A DNA stretch of 9,938 nucleotides from Elusimicrobia bacterium RIFOXYB2_FULL_48_7 (GTDB taxonomy: Bacteria; Elusimicrobiota; Endomicrobiia; CG1-02-37-114; XYA2-FULL-39-19). Below, one piece after another: positions 1 to 6,463 of this stretch. The number at the start of each line of letters is the position of its first letter. The first letter of the stretch is position 1. The notes beneath the pieces are model-generated. The model saw nothing but the letters and a program-made list of their open reading frames with translations. It searched no databases and was not told where the DNA came from. The position numbers were made by a program, and so were the translations under genes. The stretch spans positions 1 through 9,938 of the forward strand of contig MGVM01000059.1 of the NCBI GenBank assembly GCA_001800495.1, in the 5' to 3' direction.

Positions 1-1
1 C

Positions 2-40
2 GAAACGCTTGAAAAGATGATGGGCGAAAATATGTTGTGA
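2..40 (+). CDS. Possible C-terminal tail of an upstream gene (partial)
   Basis: Of the three forward frames at the left edge, only this one stays open to a TGA at 38-40; the other two stop within the first 20 bases. It would encode the last 12 residues of a protein, ETLEKMMGENML. The stop lies 20 bases before the next start codon, so the upstream gene would be co-transcribed with the acetyltransferase. So short a tail cannot identify a product, and it may simply be non-coding sequence. Confidence 0.35.
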   Translation, partial: ETLEKMMGENML

Positions 41-48
41 TGGGTATT

Positions 49-55
49 AAGGAGG
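49..55 (+). promoter_or_regulatory. Strong Shine-Dalgarno site that fixes the acetyltransferase start
   Basis: AAGGAGG at 49-55 lies five bases before the ATG at 61. This favours 61 over the in-frame GTG at 37 and ATG at 40, which lie upstream of or against this site and have no comparable signal. Confidence 0.8.
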
Positions 56-60
56 ATAAA

Positions 61-537
61 ATGATCAGAGCTTATAAGAAGGAAGATTTACCGGTAATTA
101 TGGATATCGGCAACAGGGCATGGAAGGGGATTTACGCGATGTTCAGGGGTGTTTACGGGGAAGAACTTTTCAACCTGATGAAACCCCAGGGCGGCGCGAC
201 CAAGGGGCAGGAAATAAAAGAACATTGCGAAGCTACGCCCGGCCAGGTTTTTGTCTGCGAAGAAGCGGGGAAAATAGTCGGTTTCGTTACTTTCTTTCTC
301 GACGATAAGGCGAAAGTCGGCGAGATCAGCAACAACGCGGTGGACCCGGAATGCGGGGTCAAGGGCGTGGGCCAGCAGATGTACAAAGCGGTTTTTGAAG
401 AATTCAAAAAAAAGGGCATGGTTTACGCTAAAGTCATCACGGGCCTGGATGACGCCCACGAACGCGCCAGGAAGGCCTATGAGCGCGCCGGTTTTGACAG
501 AAGCACCAGCGCGATAACTTATTACAAAAAACTGTAA
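61..537 (+). CDS. GNAT family N-acetyltransferase
   Basis: A 158-residue protein of normal length for a single-domain GNAT enzyme, which transfers the acetyl group of acetyl-CoA to an amine. It is probably cytosolic, with no signal peptide or membrane segment. The N-terminus (MIRAYKKEDLPVIMDI) is the usual beta1-alpha1 of the fold. Strand beta4 (about residues 73-80, VGFVTFFL) leads to the acetyl-CoA loop, here VDPECGVKGVGQQMY (residues 94-108), a variant of the Q/R-x-x-G-x-G/A motif A. The C-terminal ARKAYERAGFDRSTSAITYYKKL region (residues 136-158) is the typical motif B helix and last strands. The ATG at 61 was chosen for its Shine-Dalgarno site. The gene ends four bases before the enolase-superfamily gene, so the two are probably one operon. 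The acyl acceptor cannot be told from sequence; a metabolite, an antibiotic-like amine or a protein N-terminus are all possible. Confidence 0.87.
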   Translation: MIRAYKKEDLPVIMDIGNRAWKGIYAMFRGVYGEELFNLMKPQGGATKGQEIKEHCEATPGQVFVCEEAGKIVGFVTFFLDDKAKVGEISNNAVDPECGVKGVGQQMYKAVFEEFKKKGMVYAKVITGLDDAHERARKAYERAGFDRSTSAITYYKKL

Positions 538-541
538 AACC

Positions 542-1894
542 ATGAAAGACACAGACGTCCGCATTGTTTCCGCCGGTATTGATTTTGAGGATTATGATTA
601 CAGGGCGCCGATGAAATTCGGGGGCAATATCGTGCGCAAGGTGACTGTTTTAAACGCTCATGTAACCGTAGAAAATAGGGCCGGCAAAAAGGCCGAAGGG
701 TTCGGTTCCATGACGCTCGGTAACGTGTGGTCCTGGCCCAGCAAAACCCTGGGTTACGACGGCACCCTCGCCGCCATGAAACTCCACGCGGAAAAGATTT
801 GCTCGCAGCTTCATAATCTCAGGGAATACGGCCATCCTGTCGAGCTGATGTCCGGGATCGAGAACGCGCTCGTGAAATCAGGTGAAGAGGCTTCCCGGGA
901 GCTTAATATTGCCGAAATGATGCCCGTGCTTTGCGCCCTGGTCACCATCAGCCCGTTTGACGCCGCTTTGCATGACGCCTACGGGAAAATGCTCGGGAAA
1001 AATGTTTACGGCTGCTATTCTAAAGAATACATGAATGCCGATATCGGCAATTACCTTGACGGAAGATTTACAGGCGAGTACCTGGACAGGTATACCCTGT
1101 GCAACCCGAAAGAAACCATGCCTCTGTACCACCTGGTGGGGGCCGTCGACCCGCTCACGCAGGCGGATTTAACAAACCCCGTGAATGACGGGCTTCCGGA
1201 AACACTTCCGGAATGGATAGAACGCGATGGCCTGACTCACCTGAAGATCAAGCTAAACGGAGACGACCTGGAATGGGACGTGGACAGGGTTATTAATATC
1301 GAGCGGGTGGCATCGCAGACAAATAGCAAACTTAAGGCCAGCCGGTGGTTGTATTCGCTTGATTTCAACGAGAAATGCAAAAACGTAGAATACCTTCTTG
1401 ATTTCCTTGGCAAAATAAAGGAAAAATCGCCAGAAGCCCTTGAACGCATCCAATACATTGAACAGCCAACCTCCCGCGACCTAAGAGCCGGCCCGGAAAA
1501 TAAAATGCACAAGGCGGCTAAAATAAAGCCGGTAGTGATAGACGAGGCGTTGGTTGATTTTGAAAGCCTGCTTTTATCGGTGGAACTGGGTTATTCTGGA
1601 GTTGCTTTGAAGGCGTGCAAGGGGCAGACAAACGCTCTTTTGATGGCTGCCGCGGCGCAGAAACTCGGTTTATTTCTTTGCGTACAGGACCTTACCTGCC
1701 CGGGAGCGTCGTTTCTGCATTCAGCGGGAATCGCCGCGAGGATTCCCGGTGTGGCGGCTATTGAAGGCAATGCGAGGCAGTATTTGCCTCCGCGCGCTTA
1801 CCGCAAATGGAGTGAAAAATATCCTGAAGTGTTCAAGGTCGCGGGCGGCAGCATTAAAACCGGCGGTCTTACAAAAACCGGCCTCGGGCATTAA
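542..1894 (+). CDS. Enolase-superfamily protein, mandelate racemase/muconate lactonizing enzyme type
   Basis: A 450-residue protein with an N-terminal capping domain (about 1-160) and a TIM-barrel region with the superfamily's metal and base residues. These are K235-I-K237 (KIKLNG), D274 in SLDFNE, E307 in YIEQP, D334-E335 in VIDEA and K357 in ALKACKGQ. D383 (QDLTCPG) and E408 (AIEGN) follow near the end of the barrel. With the site intact, an active Mg2+-dependent alpha-proton-abstracting enzyme (racemase, epimerase, dehydratase or cycloisomerase) is likely. The substrate is unknown: it resembles a poorly characterised branch with a KFGG...GFGSM...GNVWSWPS N-terminus rather than the classic mandelate racemases. 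No clear Shine-Dalgarno precedes the ATG; the four-base gap after the acetyltransferase suggests translational coupling. No transporter or sugar-pathway genes are nearby to indicate a substrate. Confidence 0.88.
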   Translation: MKDTDVRIVSAGIDFEDYDYRAPMKFGGNIVRKVTVLNAHVTVENRAGKKAEGFGSMTLGNVWSWPSKTLGYDGTLAAMKLHAEKICSQLHNLREYGHPVELMSGIENALVKSGEEASRELNIAEMMPVLCALVTISPFDAALHDAYGKMLGKNVYGCYSKEYMNADIGNYLDGRFTGEYLDRYTLCNPKETMPLYHLVGAVDPLTQADLTNPVNDGLPETLPEWIERDGLTHLKIKLNGDDLEWDVDRVINIERVASQTNSKLKASRWLYSLDFNEKCKNVEYLLDFLGKIKEKSPEALERIQYIEQPTSRDLRAGPENKMHKAAKIKPVVIDEALVDFESLLLSVELGYSGVALKACKGQTNALLMAAAAQKLGLFLCVQDLTCPGASFLHSAGIAARIPGVAAIEGNARQYLPPRAYRKWSEKYPEVFKVAGGSIKTGGLTKTGLGH

Positions 1895-1908
1895 GTGCAT
1901 AATGCCCG
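1885..1908. terminator. Hairpin between convergent genes, probable terminator
   Basis: CGGGCATTA (1885-1893) and TAATGCCCG (1900-1908) form a perfect 9-bp stem with a six-base loop. It covers the stop codon of the enolase-superfamily gene and lies 15 bases from the stop of the convergent minus-strand gene. Read on the minus strand, the stem is followed after a few bases by GGTTTTTG, a short T run that fits intrinsic termination of the glmS transcript. On the plus strand no T run follows, so termination in that direction is less certain. Confidence 0.55.
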
Positions 1909-1923
1909 CTATCGTGCGAATGC

Positions 1924-2175
1924 TTATTGAGTAAGCGCTTTCAGTATGTCTTCCTGCTTTTCAATGATGATCTTGATGTCGTTAGAATTCAGGCCGACGA
2001 TCTTGCTCATCTTCATCTCGTCCTCGCCTTCCTTCTTCCAGAAAGCCCTTTTTTCAAGTTTCGGCTTCTGCTTGTTCCAGCTGACCACCCTCAGAATGTA
2101 CTGGCTCTTGCCAGTTTCTTCCTTGTTCAGCACAAGAAGCACGTCCTGCGTCATTTCCCTTCTTCCATTTGGCAT
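1924..2175 (-). CDS. Small PC4/YdbC-like protein (putative single-stranded nucleic-acid binding)
   Basis: An 83-residue charged protein, MPNGRREMTQDVL... to ...ILKALTQ. The layout resembles the bacterial YdbC/PC4-type fold: beta strands around residues 10-32 ending in RVVSWNKQKPK, an aromatic FWKK segment, then a G-x-x-L-shaped turn (IVGLNSND) and a C-terminal helix (IKIIIEKQEDILKAL). YdbC-type proteins also carry an SWN-x-x-x-PK segment and a final helix, so a small dimeric single-stranded DNA/RNA-binding protein is the best guess. This rests on remembered pattern, not an alignment. AGGGAGGAT (plus-strand 2178-2186) lies directly before the ATG at 2175 and fixes the start over the in-frame ATG seven codons further in. 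It starts 33 bases after the glmS stop on the same strand, so it is probably co-transcribed. A plus-strand open frame over the same bases is judged a shadow. Confidence 0.72.
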   Translation of the reverse strand: MPNGRREMTQDVLLVLNKEETGKSQYILRVVSWNKQKPKLEKRAFWKKEGEDEMKMSKIVGLNSNDIKIIIEKQEDILKALTQ

Positions 2176-2177
2176 AA

Positions 2178-2186
2178 ATCCTCCCT
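2178..2186 (-). promoter_or_regulatory. Strong Shine-Dalgarno site of the small PC4-like gene
   Basis: On the minus strand the sequence reads AGGGAGGAT two bases before the start codon at 2175. So strong a site on an 83-codon frame is good evidence that the small gene is translated, possibly more efficiently than glmS itself, whose site is weaker. Confidence 0.8.
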
Positions 2187-2208
2187 AATGCCCCTCTCCT
2201 GGAGCGTT

Positions 2209-4032
2209 TTATTCGACCGTGACGCTCTTGGCGAGGTTCCTCGGCTTGTCCACGTCGTAGCCGAGTTTAACAGCTATATGGTACGCCAGCAGCTGCAGCG
2301 GCAGTACCGTGACCATCGGTGAAATATCTTCCTGGCATTCCGGCACGAAAATAACATTGCTTGAAATGCCGGCGATCCTGTCGTCGCCTTCCGTCGCCAC
2401 GGAAATTATCCTGCCTTTCCTGGCGCCGACTTCCTGTATGTTGCTGACCATCTTCGGGTAAAGTTCGTCTTTAGGCGCGATGCACACGACGGGAGTGGTT
2501 TCGTTTATCAGCGCTATCGGGCCGTGCTTGAATTCGCCGGCGGGGTAGCCGGTCGAGTGTATGTAGGATATTTCCTTCAGTTTCAGCGCGCCTTCGAGCG
2601 CATTCGGAAAATTTATTCCGCGGCCCAGGAAAATGAAGTTTTTCCTGTCGAAGTACTCATTAGCGCATTTTATTACGGTATCCTGGCTTTTCAGGAACCC
2701 GTTCAGCAGCCCGGGAATCGCTTTCAGGCCGTCAAGTTTCGTCTTTATTTCATCTTCGGGGATTGTGTAATTGAGCCTGCCCAGGTAAAGGGCGAACAGG
2801 TAAAGGGCTACCAGTTGGGCGGTGTACGCCTTGGTTGACGCCACGCCGATTTCCGGGCCTGCCATAATGGGAATGATCCCGTCGGATTCGCGCGCTATAG
2901 TGCTTTTCATCACGTTCACAATTGATAGCACCTTGATGAACTTGCTCTTGCCTTCCCTGATGCCGGCAAGCGTGTCGGCGGTTTCACCGGACTGGGAAAT
3001 AGCCAGCATCAGTGTGTCGCCCTCGGCTATCGGGTTCCTGTATCGGAATTCGCTGGATACATCCACTTCCGTGTGGATGTGAGCGTATTTTTCAAGCCAG
3101 TATTTGGCTACCATGCCGGCGTGCCAGGAAGTGCCGCAGGCCTGGATGACGATCCTTTTTACTCTGGCCAGGTACTTGTTGGACAGGTTCATTTCATCGA
3201 ACACTATTAAGCCATTTTTCAACCGGCTGTTTATTATGCCCTCTATCAGGGCGGGCTGCTCGCAGATTTCCTTGAGCATGAAAAACTTGTAATCGCCCTT
3301 GTCAATGTCCTGGGCTTTCATGCTTACGCTTTCCGCCTGCCGGCTGACAACCGCGCCCTGCAGGTTTTTTATTACTGTGGTTTTCTCGGTAATCACGGCG
3401 ATCTCGCCGTCCTCTAGGATCAAAATGTCCCTGGTGTGTGGAAGGACAGCGGTGATATCAGAAGCCACGAAATTCTCGTTTTTCCCCAGGCCGATGATTA
3501 TGGGGCTGCCATTTTTCGCGACGATGATCTTGTCGGATTCTTTTTCGCTTATTACACAGATGGCGTAGGAGCCCTTAATCTCGCCCACTGCTTTCCTGAC
3601 GGCGTTTTCCAGGCCTTCATAAAGGTATTCTTCTATGAGGTGGGGTATGACTTCAGTGTCTGTTTCGGACTCAAAGATGTGGCCTTTGGCGATGAGCCGT
3701 TCTTTGAGCTGCTGGTAGTTCTCTATTATACCGTTGTGCACCACCGCTAAGTGTTTCCCGCAGTCTGTGTGCGGGTGGGCGTTTTTTTCAGATGGTTCGC
3801 CATGGGTAGCCCAGCGCGTGTGGCCGATGCCGATATTACCGCCGAGTCCGGTTTCCTTCAGGCAGTCGTTAAGCATTTTAAGCTTGCCTTTTTTCTTGCA
3901 CACGGACAATTCGCCCGTGTTGATGGTAGCTATGCCGGAAGAGTCATAACCCCTGTATTCAAGCCTTTCCAGTCCTACCAGGAGGACCGAATCAACAAAT
4001 TTGTTCCCTACATAGCCCACTATTCCGCACAT
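2209..4032 (-). CDS. glmS: Glutamine--fructose-6-phosphate aminotransferase (isomerizing)
   Basis: A 607-residue protein, close to the usual 600-610. It makes glucosamine-6-phosphate from fructose-6-phosphate and glutamine, the entry step to UDP-GlcNAc for peptidoglycan and lipid A or other amino sugars. The N-terminus MCGIVGYVG supplies the Ntn glutaminase nucleophile Cys2. GIGHTRWATHG and HNGIIENY are the class II amidotransferase signatures. Two SIS sugar-isomerase domains follow, with CGTSWHAG, SQSGETADTL and the GRGINFPNALEGALKLKEI...EFKHGPIALI stretch. The C-terminus DKPRNLAKSVTVE is the standard GlmS ending that carries the catalytic Lys and closing loop. It appears intact. The start is the only sensible one because Cys2 must follow Met; AAGG lies eight bases upstream. 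It is the first gene of a minus-strand operon with the small PC4-like gene and is divergent from the HD-GYP gene. Confidence 0.98.
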   Translation of the reverse strand: MCGIVGYVGNKFVDSVLLVGLERLEYRGYDSSGIATINTGELSVCKKKGKLKMLNDCLKETGLGGNIGIGHTRWATHGEPSEKNAHPHTDCGKHLAVVHNGIIENYQQLKERLIAKGHIFESETDTEVIPHLIEEYLYEGLENAVRKAVGEIKGSYAICVISEKESDKIIVAKNGSPIIIGLGKNENFVASDITAVLPHTRDILILEDGEIAVITEKTTVIKNLQGAVVSRQAESVSMKAQDIDKGDYKFFMLKEICEQPALIEGIINSRLKNGLIVFDEMNLSNKYLARVKRIVIQACGTSWHAGMVAKYWLEKYAHIHTEVDVSSEFRYRNPIAEGDTLMLAISQSGETADTLAGIREGKSKFIKVLSIVNVMKSTIARESDGIIPIMAGPEIGVASTKAYTAQLVALYLFALYLGRLNYTIPEDEIKTKLDGLKAIPGLLNGFLKSQDTVIKCANEYFDRKNFIFLGRGINFPNALEGALKLKEISYIHSTGYPAGEFKHGPIALINETTPVVCIAPKDELYPKMVSNIQEVGARKGRIISVATEGDDRIAGISSNVIFVPECQEDISPMVTVLPLQLLAYHIAVKLGYDVDKPRNLAKSVTVE

Positions 4033-4047
4033 TTTTTTTCCTTACTA

Positions 4048-4084
4048 ATACCACATTCCACGCGCTTAGAAGCGTATGGGGTAT
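4048..4084 (-). promoter_or_regulatory. Structured leader of the glmS mRNA (imperfect hairpin)
   Basis: The minus-strand leader can fold as a nested hairpin. Outer arms ATACC/GGTAT (4080-4084 with 4048-4052) enclose CCA/TGG and ACGC/GCGT pairs. The leader is about 86 bases from the predicted transcription start to the ATG. It is too short for, and does not show, the glmS ribozyme core, so it may be only an incidental fold. Confidence 0.3.
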
Positions 4085-4125
4085 ATTACCTTCTTGATAT
4101 CCCTATAATTATAAATATTTAAATT

Positions 4126-4154
4126 ATTATACATATTTAAATGATATATGTAAA
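4126..4154 (-). promoter_or_regulatory. Sigma70-type promoter of glmS
   Basis: On the minus strand TTTACA (4149-4154) and a perfect TATAAT (4126-4131) are separated by 17 bases. Transcription would start near 4118-4120, giving an 86-base leader before the glmS ATG. The region is AT-rich, so chance matches are easy, but both boxes and the spacing are close to consensus. Confidence 0.65.
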
Positions 4155-4156
4155 TA

Positions 4157-4215
4157 CCGAACCGGGTGAGGTCCCAAAACCTCTTCGGCCTATTGGTTTT
4201 GGGGCCGAACTGGGT
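4157..4215. repeat. 11-bp direct repeats flanking a hairpin in the divergent promoter region
   Basis: CCGAACCGGGT (4157-4167) and CCGAACTGGGT (4205-4215) match at 10 of 11 bases with starts 48 bases apart. They bracket the 12-bp inverted repeat and lie between the two outward-facing promoters, where operator sites are expected. They could bind a regulator of either glmS or the HD-GYP operon, or be part of an RNA fold. Confidence 0.6.
4170..4206. promoter_or_regulatory. 12-bp stem hairpin between divergent promoters
   Basis: GGTCCCAAAACC (4170-4181) pairs fully with GGTTTTGGGGCC (4195-4206), with one G-T pair and a 13-base loop. A competing 7-bp stem is possible between TTCGGCC (4184-4190) and GGCCGAA (4203-4209), together with GAGG/CCTC (4168-4171 with 4180-4183). 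No T run follows on either strand, so it is not an ordinary intrinsic terminator. It lies upstream of both predicted promoters and would be transcribed only from another start site. It could be a DNA operator or cruciform, or a structured RNA. Confidence 0.6.
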
Positions 4216-4218
4216 TGT

Positions 4219-4247
4219 TTGACATAAAGGGCGCAATTTTATATATT
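4219..4247 (+). promoter_or_regulatory. Sigma70-type promoter of the HD-GYP operon, leaderless arrangement
   Basis: A perfect TTGACA (4219-4224), a 17-base spacer and TATATT (4242-4247) form a near-consensus promoter. The -10 box ends only five bases before the ATG at 4253, so transcription would start at or within a base or two of the start codon. No Shine-Dalgarno precedes the ATG and an in-frame stop (TGA at 4220-4222) rules out an upstream start. Confidence 0.7.
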
Positions 4248-4252
4248 ATTGT

Positions 4253-5368
4253 ATGCGTTTATCGGACATAATCAGGAAAAAAACAGGCCAGCAGCCCCTT
4301 GACGCGAAAGATGTCAGGAAAGAACCTCAGTTCATACCTTCCCCACGGGCACCCCAGGAACCCCAAACTCAGGAAACAGAGCAGGCCCCCCAGGTCCAGG
4401 TTCAAGACATCCAGAAGCTTGATTCAGCCGAGCAGGTCTATTCGGAAGCCATTGACAACGTAAAAAAATTCCTGGTAAATGTCGAAAAGAACAAACTGGA
4501 TATCAACCCGCTGCTGAACGTTGCCCGCAAGATTACCGCGCTGGCCGTGGCCGGCAATGAGGAACTGCTTGTTTTGTGCAGCCATACTACTCCAGACCTT
4601 TACCTATACAGCCACTGTGCTAACACTTCAATACTCACCGCCAACCTGGGCTACGCGATGGGCTACTCTTCCGACGACCTTGAAAAAATGACCCTTTGCG
4701 CGCTGGTGCATGATGCCGGCATGATAAAGATAGTGAGTATTTCGGAAAAACCCTCAAAGATTTCCCAGCGCGATTTCAACGAGGTGAAAAAGCATGTCGC
4801 TTTCACCAAGGAACTCCTGAATAACGTCAACATGTCGCCCCAGATGCGGGTCCTGGTGAATTCCGTGGTTTCCCAAGTGCACGAGCGCAAGGATGGCTCG
4901 GGCTACCCCAAGGGACTGGCAGGCGAGGAAACCAACGTTTACGCGAAAATCATCGGCGTGGCGGATGTTTATGAAGCACTCACGCACCCGCGCGCCTGGC
5001 GCGAAGCCACGCTTCCGCATGAAGCGCTGAAAAAAATGATAGACATTGCCGAGGCTGAGTTCGACATCAATATGGTGAAATTATTCATTGAAAAAATCTC
5101 TCTTTACCCCATAGGCAGCTACGTGCGGCTAAACAGCGAGGAAATTGCCAGAGTGGTAGGGTCGAACCCGGGCATGCCCACGCGGCCAAAACTCAGGGTT
5201 ATCGTTGACAGTGAAAACAAGAGGGTCTTGGGGCAGAAATTCATTGATCTGGGAACAAACAGCATTTTTTTCATAACCGAGCCCGTTGACGAAACCCGCC
5301 TCCGGCTTACGGACAAGAAGCTGACGCTCGAACTGAAGGCGAAGCGCTGGTGGGTGAAAAATATATAA
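4253..5368 (+). CDS. HD-GYP domain protein with altered signature residues
   Basis: A 371-residue cytosolic protein of the HD-GYP class, which usually hydrolyses cyclic di-GMP. A short N-terminus (MRLSDIIRKK) and a Pro/Gln-rich linker (about 24-54) precede a helical region and the HD-GYP domain (about 110-280). Visible signature residues are H121, H153-D154 (LVHDAGM), H181, H210-E211, D214-GSGYP219 and D238 (ADVYEAL). The C-terminal part (285-345, YPIGSYVRL...FIDL) is the beta-rich tail common in stand-alone HD-GYP proteins. Two signature positions differ: the Lys of HDxGK is Met157, and the first His of HHE is Val209. Activity as a phosphodiesterase is therefore uncertain, although an HDxGM form also occurs in other HD-GYP proteins. 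No membrane or REC input domain is present. The ATG at 4253 is the only start available because of an upstream in-frame stop and no other Met before about residue 136. It ends 13 bases before the kinase-like gene and probably heads the operon. Confidence 0.9.
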   Translation: MRLSDIIRKKTGQQPLDAKDVRKEPQFIPSPRAPQEPQTQETEQAPQVQVQDIQKLDSAEQVYSEAIDNVKKFLVNVEKNKLDINPLLNVARKITALAVAGNEELLVLCSHTTPDLYLYSHCANTSILTANLGYAMGYSSDDLEKMTLCALVHDAGMIKIVSISEKPSKISQRDFNEVKKHVAFTKELLNNVNMSPQMRVLVNSVVSQVHERKDGSGYPKGLAGEETNVYAKIIGVADVYEALTHPRAWREATLPHEALKKMIDIAEAEFDINMVKLFIEKISLYPIGSYVRLNSEEIARVVGSNPGMPTRPKLRVIVDSENKRVLGQKFIDLGTNSIFFITEPVDETRLRLTDKKLTLELKAKRWWVKNI

Positions 5369-5381
5369 GGATATTTGTTCT

Positions 5382-6200
5382 GTGAAATACCGCATTTGCC
5401 TGGGCAAAGACCTTCGGGTTATCCTGAGCATAAAAACTGAAAATAAAGCAATTATTCCCGCGATCAAGGAAAGATACAGGGATTTTCTTGAAAGCGCCAG
5501 CCCTGTCCGCGCCTGCGCGCCAAAGCCGCTGCAAATAGACCTTGGATTTTCCGGAAAAATAGATAATTGTCCCGTGGCCGGCCACGAAGTGGCGGTTACC
5601 CTGAAAAATAACGTTCTTTTTTTTGCCAGGAACGATTTTGCCGTGGAAATTAACACGAAAAAAATGACGGGCAGCGCCCAAGCTAGTGCTAACATCTATT
5701 CCGTTGATTCGCTCCTGAGAGTTATTTTTTCCTGGCTGTCTACGGGGCGCGGGGGATTCCTTATTCACTCTGCCGGTATCGCGTCCGTAAATCATGCCAG
5801 CCTGTTCGTAGGAAAAACCGGTGCGGGCAAATCAACGATAGCGAAAAAATTTGCGCGCAAGAGGATATTATCCGATGAACTTGTGCTTGTGAAACTGAAA
5901 AACAACAAAACATCCTTCGCCTACAGCACGCCTTTCTGGGGCGAGCTGGAACAGGGTTCCGGAAATTTAGAGAGGAAAATCAACAGGGTGTATTTCCTGA
6001 ACAAGGCGCCCGCGCTTAAAATGGAACAAACCGGAGCGGGGGAAACAGTTAAAAAGCTCCTGGCAAACACGCTTTTTTTCATCAGGGATAAAAAAATATC
6101 AGGAAAAATACTTGAAACTGCCGTGCGGACGGCAAAAACCGCCAAATTTTACAATCTCAACTTTCCGAAAAACGTCAAAGCAGGTGAATTGTGCATATAA
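5382..6200 (+). CDS. HprK-related P-loop kinase-like protein
   Basis: A 272-residue protein whose C-terminal half resembles the HPr kinase/phosphorylase (PEP-carboxykinase-like) fold but which lacks the N-terminal domain of true HprK. The core is GGFLIHSAGI (124-133), the Walker A loop VGKTGAGKST (143-152), and LSDELVLV (163-170), with D165 at the place of the catalytic Asp after the loop. INRVYFLNKAP (200-210) is the next typical strand. The first 110 residues are not recognisable. True HprK phosphorylates HPr, but this shorter type sits in peptide-modification clusters, and some relatives in lasso-peptide clusters phosphorylate the precursor. Here it overlaps the PqqD-like gene, so a modification or chaperone role in the same pathway is inferred. 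The start is GTG with AAGGAT nine bases upstream. It resembles the ScmC component of the SynChlorMet cassette, from memory only. Confidence 0.82.
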   Translation: MKYRICLGKDLRVILSIKTENKAIIPAIKERYRDFLESASPVRACAPKPLQIDLGFSGKIDNCPVAGHEVAVTLKNNVLFFARNDFAVEINTKKMTGSAQASANIYSVDSLLRVIFSWLSTGRGGFLIHSAGIASVNHASLFVGKTGAGKSTIAKKFARKRILSDELVLVKLKNNKTSFAYSTPFWGELEQGSGNLERKINRVYFLNKAPALKMEQTGAGETVKKLLANTLFFIRDKKISGKILETAVRTAKTAKFYNLNFPKNVKAGELCI

Positions 6201-6463
6201 AACAGGCAAAAAATATCGCCTGGAGAATTATTGAAGGCAACGCGTACATTGTCAATACGCAGGCGTCATGCCTGCACTCGCTTGATGAAACCGGTACAGC
6301 CGTTTGGCGCGGAATCGCCGGCAGGAATATAGAATTCGAGAAACTGCTGGATAAAATACACGGAGAGTTTGAAGTGGACAAAGAAACCCTGCGCGCTGAC
6401 CTGGTTGAGTTTGTCGGAGAATTGAAGGACAAGGGGCTTGTAGAGGTTTTGGATGGGAAATGA
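6191..6463 (+). CDS. PqqD-like peptide-binding (RRE) protein
   Basis: A 90-residue protein with the PqqD / RiPP recognition element pattern: an N-terminal beta segment with AWRIIEGNAYIVN (residues 10-22), the hallmark SLDETGTAVWRGI (30-42), then helices (KLLDKIHGEFEV, RADLVEFVGELKDKGLVEV). PqqD-family proteins bind the leader peptide of a precursor and present it to a radical SAM enzyme. The GTG start at 6191 has AGGTG four bases upstream and overlaps the end of the kinase-like gene. Its own end overlaps the radical SAM start by 11 bases, so expression of the three is tightly coupled. It is a stand-alone form, not fused to its enzyme. No cognate precursor is visible nearby. Confidence 0.9.
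   Translation: MHIKQAKNIAWRIIEGNAYIVNTQASCLHSLDETGTAVWRGIAGRNIEFEKLLDKIHGEFEVDKETLRADLVEFVGELKDKGLVEVLDGK

Noticed and set aside
1927..2322. Plus-strand 131-codon frame over the small minus-strand gene
   Set aside because: It has no Shine-Dalgarno, resembles no family and extends into the end of glmS. The minus-strand gene has a strong Shine-Dalgarno and a plausible fold.
2782..2808. Tandem 15-base repeat in glmS (CAGGTAAAGGGC twice)
   Set aside because: It encodes ALYLF-ALYLG in a hydrophobic helix, and the protein has normal length for the family, so it is probably chance or a harmless duplication.
4033..4119. glmS ribozyme/riboswitch in the glmS leader
   Set aside because: The predicted leader is only about 86 bases, and I see neither the conserved cleavage-site core nor the nested pseudoknot layout; only a modest hairpin is present.
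4170..4206. Intrinsic terminator for either divergent operon
   Set aside because: No T run follows the stem on either strand, and both neighbouring operons point away from it.
5129..5795. Long minus-strand frames over the HD-GYP end and kinase-like start
   Set aside because: They are antisense to two convincing genes and have no recognisable domain; their composition matches reversed coding sequence.
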